This document shows positions 57,620-64,000 of a DNA stretch of 64,000 nucleotides, piece after piece (the stretch's first letter is position 1; the number at the start of each line of letters is the position of its first letter). The notes under the pieces were generated by a model. That model saw only the letters and a program-made list of their open reading frames with translations. It ran no database searches and was not told the DNA's origin. The translations under genes were made by a program, and so were the position numbers. This DNA comes from Sinomonas atrocyanea. GTDB lineage: Bacteria > Actinomycetota > Actinomycetes > Actinomycetales > Micrococcaceae. The stretch lies in contig NZ_JAUSTE010000012.1 of assembly GCF_030812675.1 (NCBI RefSeq), positions 62,001-126,000 of the forward strand, given 5' to 3'.

Positions 57620-59500
57620 TCACCCGTCCACTCTCCCACGCCGGGCCGCCCGGCCCAATCCGGACGCGGCGGCCGCGGCCGCACGGGCGCCGGCTGCGGG
57701 CCCTCGCATGCGCAGGAGCACCGCGCGCCATCGCCCGGACGAGAGCGCAGCCCACAGCACCACGGCGTTCGCCGCGGACACAGCGGCCATCACCGCCGTT
57801 CCGATGAGGCCCTCCGGCCAGGGCAGGGCCGCCCCCGGGAGCGATGCGAGCAGGCGCGCGACGGCGGCGACGGCCTGGGCGGCGGCGCCCCCGACCGCTG
57901 TGCACACGAGCGCCATCGGCGGACACCAGGGGCAGGTGGCGAGGGCCAGCGTCCCGGCCACGGTCACGAGCGGGACGAAGGGGGCCACCACGACGTTGGC
58001 GACGAGGGACAGGCTCAGGAACGAGGGCTGGATGAGCACCATGAGGGGGCCGCACATCAGCTGGGCCGAGAGGGGTACGGCGACGCCTACGGCGAGCCAG
58101 GTGGGCAGGCGCGCCGCGAGCAGGCCGGTGAGCGGCGGCCCGAGCAGTGCGATCCCGAGCGTGGCCGCCACCGAGAGCAGGAAGCCCATGCTCAGGGCGA
58201 GGTCCGGCTCGAGCAGGACGAGGACCAGCACGGCGCCGGACAGGGAGGAGCAGCTCCGCCCGGCGCGGCCGCTCACGAGGGCCACGAGCCCGACGGCGCC
58301 CATGGCTGCCGCCCTGAGGACACTCGCCTCGGGCCCGACCACGAGGGCGAACGCCGCGAGCACTGCACAGCTGGCGGCGGCGGCCGCCGGCCGCGGGGCG
58401 CGGGCGGCGCGCAGGGCCAGGAGCACACTGGCGGACAGAAGGGTGAAATTCGCTCCGCTCACTGCAGTGAGGTGGCCCAGCCCGACCTGCCGCATCGCGT
58501 CCTCGAGCTCCTGCGGCAGCGCTGCCGTGTCGCCGACGGCCATGCCGGGCAGGAGCCCTGCCGCATCCTCCGCCAGCCACGCGCTCGAAGCGCGGAGCGC
58601 TCCCCGGACCTCGCCCACGAGCAGGCCGACGGGCTCTCCGCCGACGACGCGCGGCCGGGACGAGGTGCTCAGCAGGGGCGGGCGTCCCGGCTGGGTCGCG
58701 GGGACGACGCGCCCGGCCACCTCGACGGTGGTGCCCGGCCGGAGCCCCCTGACCTCACTCCCGCCGATGAGCCGGACCGCGGACGATGCCGCGAAGGTGC
58801 GCCCGGCGTCGGTCGCCCGCAGGATCCGTCCCTCGGCCCCGAAGCGCGGTGCCGTGCCGAACCTGCTGGGCCCGCGCAGGGGCGTGGGCTCCGTGCGGAC
58901 TTCGACCGTGGCCACGGTGCTGCCGCCGCGGGCCAGCAGCTCGCCCACCGGTCCGGCGCGCTCGGCTGCGCCGTGTCCTCCGGCCGCGGCAAGGCCTGCC
59001 GCGCCTGCCAGGGCGGAGCACGCGGCGAGGACCGCGAGACCTGCCGCTCGCGCCGGGGTCGGCCCGGGGCGGCCGAGTGTGCTCCGGCCGCCCTGCGGCG
59101 ATCGCCGCTGGGGGCTGCGCCGCAGCGGGCCGCAGCGCCAGGGCCGAGACCTGCGGAATCGCGCCCTCCAGACGTGCGCCCTCCGGCAGCCGAACGCCAC
59201 GGTCGCCGCCGCTGCGGCGCAGACGAGGCTCGCGGCAAGGAGCGCCACCAGGATGCTGGCCGCCTCTGCGAACGGGCCCACCGCGGCGCCGAGCCACGCC
59301 GCCGCGCCCAGGGGAACGAGCCGCAGGTCCCTCCACCGGCCGCCGGCCGCCACGGGCTGCACCGCCTCCACGCTCCACCAGCCCGAGGCGAGCATGCGGA
59401 GCCGGTCCGGCGCGGCGGCCGTGCCCGCCGCACGCTCCCCGGCCGCGCCCTCCACCGCGGCCGTGCGGTAGCGGTCCCAGGCCCCGCGACGGCCGCTCAT
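57620..59500 (-). CDS. ComEC/Rec2-family competence membrane protein, no beta-lactamase domain
   Basis: 626 residues. N-terminal DUF4131-like helices, an OB-like extracellular part, and the Competence domain (AMRQVGLGHLTAVSGANFTLLSASVLLALR; SMGFLLSVAATLGIALLGPPL; LSLVANVVVAPFVPLVTVAG). About nine to ten membrane helices. The C-terminal metallo-beta-lactamase domain of Bacillus ComEC is missing; the protein ends soon after the last helix. It should form the DNA channel with ComEA. ATGA overlap with the comEA stop. Confidence 0.9.
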   Translation of the reverse strand: MSGRRGAWDRYRTAAVEGAAGERAAGTAAAPDRLRMLASGWWSVEAVQPVAAGGRWRDLRLVPLGAAAWLGAAVGPFAEAASILVALLAASLVCAAAAATVAFGCRRAHVWRARFRRSRPWRCGPLRRSPQRRSPQGGRSTLGRPGPTPARAAGLAVLAACSALAGAAGLAAAGGHGAAERAGPVGELLARGGSTVATVEVRTEPTPLRGPSRFGTAPRFGAEGRILRATDAGRTFAASSAVRLIGGSEVRGLRPGTTVEVAGRVVPATQPGRPPLLSTSSRPRVVGGEPVGLLVGEVRGALRASSAWLAEDAAGLLPGMAVGDTAALPQELEDAMRQVGLGHLTAVSGANFTLLSASVLLALRAARAPRPAAAAASCAVLAAFALVVGPEASVLRAAAMGAVGLVALVSGRAGRSCSSLSGAVLVLVLLEPDLALSMGFLLSVAATLGIALLGPPLTGLLAARLPTWLAVGVAVPLSAQLMCGPLMVLIQPSFLSLSLVANVVVAPFVPLVTVAGTLALATCPWCPPMALVCTAVGGAAAQAVAAVARLLASLPGAALPWPEGLIGTAVMAAVSAANAVVLWAALSSGRWRAVLLRMRGPAAGARAAAAAASGLGRAARRGRVDG

Positions 59501-60519
59501 CCGACGGTCACCAACGGCAGCAGCGACTCGAGCATCTTCGGCCCGATCCCGCTCACCGCGTCGAGGTCCTCGGGGGCCGAGAAGCGCCCGTGGGCCGCGC
59601 GGTAGTCGACGATGCGCTGGGCTAGGACGGGCCCGACCCGGGGAAGCACTCCGAGGTCCTCCGCCGTCGCAGTGTTGATGTTGACCTTGCGGGGACCGCC
59701 TCCTGCCGGCGCGGGGGTGCCGTCGGCCCGCTGGGGCGCGCTGCCGCCCGGTGCTCCGGCGGCGGTGCCGCCGGCGTGCAGGCCTTCCTCGGGTTCGCCG
59801 CGGACCGGAACCTTGAGGCGCGTTCCGTCCTCGACCGGCGCTGCCAGGTTGAGCCGGTCGAGGTCCGCGCCAGGCTTTGCGCCCCCGGCCGCGGCAATGG
59901 CCTCGTGGACGCGCGCCCCCGGGGCCAGGCGGTAGACCCCCGGAGCAGCGACTGCCCCCGCGACGTGCACCGTGGGGCCGCCCACCACGGGGCCGTCGAC
60001 CGTGGGCCCGTCGACCGGCGGCTGCGCCGGAGATCCCGAGGACGTCTGGTGGCCTGGAGCCTGCGGGCCCGCGCTCCCGGTACGCACGGGCGACGCGTCG
60101 ACCGGGGCGGCGGTGGGGGCGGCCCCGTAGGCGATCGCCCACCAGCCCGCGCACACCGCGGCGAGGAGCGCCGCGAGGACCGCGCCGAGCCGCACTGAGA
60201 CAGCGAACCTCGGTCGGTCCGCCCGGCGCCGGACGCCTGAACCATCCGCGTACCCGTACCCGGTGCCATCCGCCAGCCCGGTATCCTCCCCATCGCCGGG
60301 GTCGTCCGCCGGCCGGGTGTCGCCCGCGTCCCCGGAGTCATCCGCCAGACCGGCGTGGTGCGCGGGGTCGCCGCGCTCGGCCAGGCCAGCGCCGTGCCCG
60401 GGCGGGCCGATGTCGAGGAGGCCGGGCGGGGCATCGTCGGGAGGGAAGAGCGCGTCCCAGCGGTGGGCGGCCGCCCGCCGCCCACCGGTTCCCCTCCCCC
60501 GTCTGCCCACGGTCTCCAC
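59497..60519 (-). CDS. ComEA-family helix-hairpin-helix DNA-binding protein
   Basis: 340 residues. A long acidic, repeat-like N-terminal tail (DDSGDAGDTRPADDPGDGEDT), one membrane helix (about 108-128), an SLBB domain (VHVAGAVAAPGVYRLAPGARVHEAIAAAGG) and a C-terminal double helix-hairpin-helix (VNINTATAEDLGVLPRVGPVLAQRIVDYRAAHGRFSAPEDLDAVSGIGPKML). It binds incoming DNA for ComEC. The GTG at 60519 has a weak ribosome-binding site, so a later start is possible. Confidence 0.9.
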   Translation of the reverse strand: METVGRRGRGTGGRRAAAHRWDALFPPDDAPPGLLDIGPPGHGAGLAERGDPAHHAGLADDSGDAGDTRPADDPGDGEDTGLADGTGYGYADGSGVRRRADRPRFAVSVRLGAVLAALLAAVCAGWWAIAYGAAPTAAPVDASPVRTGSAGPQAPGHQTSSGSPAQPPVDGPTVDGPVVGGPTVHVAGAVAAPGVYRLAPGARVHEAIAAAGGAKPGADLDRLNLAAPVEDGTRLKVPVRGEPEEGLHAGGTAAGAPGGSAPQRADGTPAPAGGGPRKVNINTATAEDLGVLPRVGPVLAQRIVDYRAAHGRFSAPEDLDAVSGIGPKMLESLLPLVTVG

Positions 60520-60626
60520 GCTGCCATCAGGGCTCGGAGGCCATCGGGCTGGGCCCTCCTATGTGGACGACGCGCGTGGCCGCACCCGTGTGGAGGACGA
60601 GTGGCAGCCCAGCCGGCCGCGGCGGG

Positions 60627-61622
60627 CTAGCGAGGTGCGGGGCCCGGAGGAGCGGCGTCGGGCCCCTCGGGGCCGGCGACGACCACGGCGAGCACCCCGA
60701 GCCCGGTATGCGCGGCGAGGACTGCCGGCATCGCGGAGACCACCACGGAGTCCGGGGCCACGCCGAGGTCTGCGGCCAGCGCCGCGGCGAAGCCGGCCGC
60801 CTCGGGCCTGTTGCCGAAGTAGTGGACGGCGAGGACCGGGGGAACGTGGGCGGCCGCGCGGGCGACCGCGAGCTCCCGCAGCCTGGACACGGCCCGGGGC
60901 GCCGTGCGGATGCGCTCGAGGGGAACGATCAGCCCGTCGCGCAGAGTGAGGATGGGCTTGATGGAGAGCACCGTCCCCACCAGCGAGGCCGCTGCCCCGA
61001 TGCGCCCCCCGCGGCGCAGCTGCTCGAGGCTCGGCACGTAGAAGAGGACCTCCGCCCCGGCGAGCATGTCCTCGGCGGCCTGCCGCACGGCGTCGGGCCC
61101 GGCACCGGTGGCCGCCGAGAGCACCGCCGCCCGGACGGAGAAGCCGAGGGCCATGCCCGCGGTGCGCGAATCGACCACCGCCACGGGGATGCCGACGCGC
61201 GCCGAGGCGATCCGCGCGGCGTCGGCCGTCCCGGAGAGCTTCCCGGAGAGGTGCAGCGAGAGGACGGCGTCGAAGCCCGCCTGCTCGAAGGCCCGGTAGG
61301 CCCGCTCGAACTGGCCCGGTGCGGGCCGCGAGGTGCGCACCTGCCGGCCAGCGGCGAGGGCCAGGCCGAGGGCCGTGTCGACGTCCTCGCCTTCGGTGAA
61401 GATCTCCTCGCCGGCCATGACCGGCAGGACGATGCAGGCGAAGCACCCCGCCTGCTCGAACTCGTCCGTCCACGTTGGGGGCAGCGCGGCCGAGGAGTCG
61501 GTCACGACGGCGACGCGCGGCCGAGGCGCCGGCGTGGCGGCCGGGGCAGGCCCCTGGCGGAGCCTGCCCCACCGCCGCAGCCAGGCGATCGCAGGGAGTT
61601 CCTGTGCCTGTCCCTCAGCCAC
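60627..61622 (-). CDS. DegV family fatty-acid-binding protein
   Basis: 331 residues. DegV fold: VAVVTDSSAALPP near residue 37, RTSRPAPGQF, LSLHLSGKLSGTADAARIA, VVDSRTAGMALGF, VPSLEQLRRGGRIGAA, KPILTLRDG, AHTGLGVLAVVV. DegV/FakB relatives present fatty acids to a kinase; no FakA is nearby. GTG start 13 bp after the leuS stop, so it is in the leuS operon. Confidence 0.92.
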   Translation of the reverse strand: MAEGQAQELPAIAWLRRWGRLRQGPAPAATPAPRPRVAVVTDSSAALPPTWTDEFEQAGCFACIVLPVMAGEEIFTEGEDVDTALGLALAAGRQVRTSRPAPGQFERAYRAFEQAGFDAVLSLHLSGKLSGTADAARIASARVGIPVAVVDSRTAGMALGFSVRAAVLSAATGAGPDAVRQAAEDMLAGAEVLFYVPSLEQLRRGGRIGAAASLVGTVLSIKPILTLRDGLIVPLERIRTAPRAVSRLRELAVARAAAHVPPVLAVHYFGNRPEAAGFAAALAADLGVAPDSVVVSAMPAVLAAHTGLGVLAVVVAGPEGPDAAPPGPAPR

Positions 61623-61635
61623 GCGGGGTCACCGG

Positions 61636-64000
<2,365 letters not shown>

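Noticed and set aside
57473-59605. Long + strand frame opposite comEC and holA
   Set aside because: Arg/Gly/Ala/Pro-rich low-complexity translation antisense to recognised genes.
59960-60360. Possible tandem repeats within comEA
   Set aside because: The DG/DD/DT-rich segments are degenerate at DNA level and look like an acidic linker, not a true tandem array.

Overview
This 64-kb window is high-GC DNA (roughly 70% or more by eye) from an actinobacterial chromosome, most likely a Micrococcaceae member such as Arthrobacter or Sinomonas. That placement is an inference from gene content and gene order: qcrCAB with a diheme QcrC, an actinobacterial ctaF, DUF3043, DUF3054 and DUF3097 genes, and the run leuS-degV-comEA-comEC-holA / rpsT / lepA-hemW / hrcA-dnaJ-rsmE / phoH-ybeY-corC-era / leuA-recO-uppS. 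No rRNA, tRNA, CRISPR array, insertion sequence or prophage module was recognised.

Layout. 1-17.7 kb is an accessory-type region: a MocR/YczE divergent pair, an rRNA methyltransferase, an S9 peptidase, peptide deformylase, a lipoprotein, a LysR/arylsulfotransferase divergent pair, an EamA exporter, a polymerase-less PolX-type PHP protein, an SDR, an LCP protein, a UvrA-like ATPase and a lone cytochrome P450. 17.66-18.04 kb is a gene-free stretch that contains a 28-bp sequence with the arm/centre/arm layout of a chromosome-dimer-resolution (dif) site, an 18-bp perfect palindrome and a second exact copy of the XerD arm. To the right lie an ECF42-type sigma operon, trpD, the respiratory block (ctaE-qcrCAB on +, ctaCDF on -), erpA, a dipeptidase, pyrD, uppS, recO and leuA. 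After these come a metallopeptidase, a second LCP protein, the era/phoH operon, the heat-shock operon hrcA-dnaJ-rsmE with a CIRCE operator, hemW-lepA, rpsT, holA, the com genes, degV and the 3' part of leuS.

Strand use changes across the putative dif. Left of it 11 of 17 genes are on +, right of it 29 of 42 are on -. This is the expected direction of change if the replication forks meet there, although the bias is moderate.

Two regulatory themes stand out. First, at least a dozen genes have a TANNNT -10 hexamer ending 6-7 nt before the start codon and no Shine-Dalgarno sequence, so many transcripts are probably leaderless; this pattern also settles several start codons (rlmA, trpD, DUF3043, DUF3097). 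Second, leuA is preceded by a short reading frame containing four consecutive Leu codons, itself apparently leaderless, followed by mutually exclusive stem-forming segments. This is a candidate leucine attenuator.

Functionally, the respiratory genes together encode a cytochrome bc1-aa3 type supercomplex. The right half is mostly housekeeping: translation (LeuRS, EF4, S20, RsmE, Era, YbeY), protein folding and its HrcA control, replication and transformation proteins (HolA, ComEA, ComEC), and precursor synthesis (PyrD, UppS, LeuA, TrpD).
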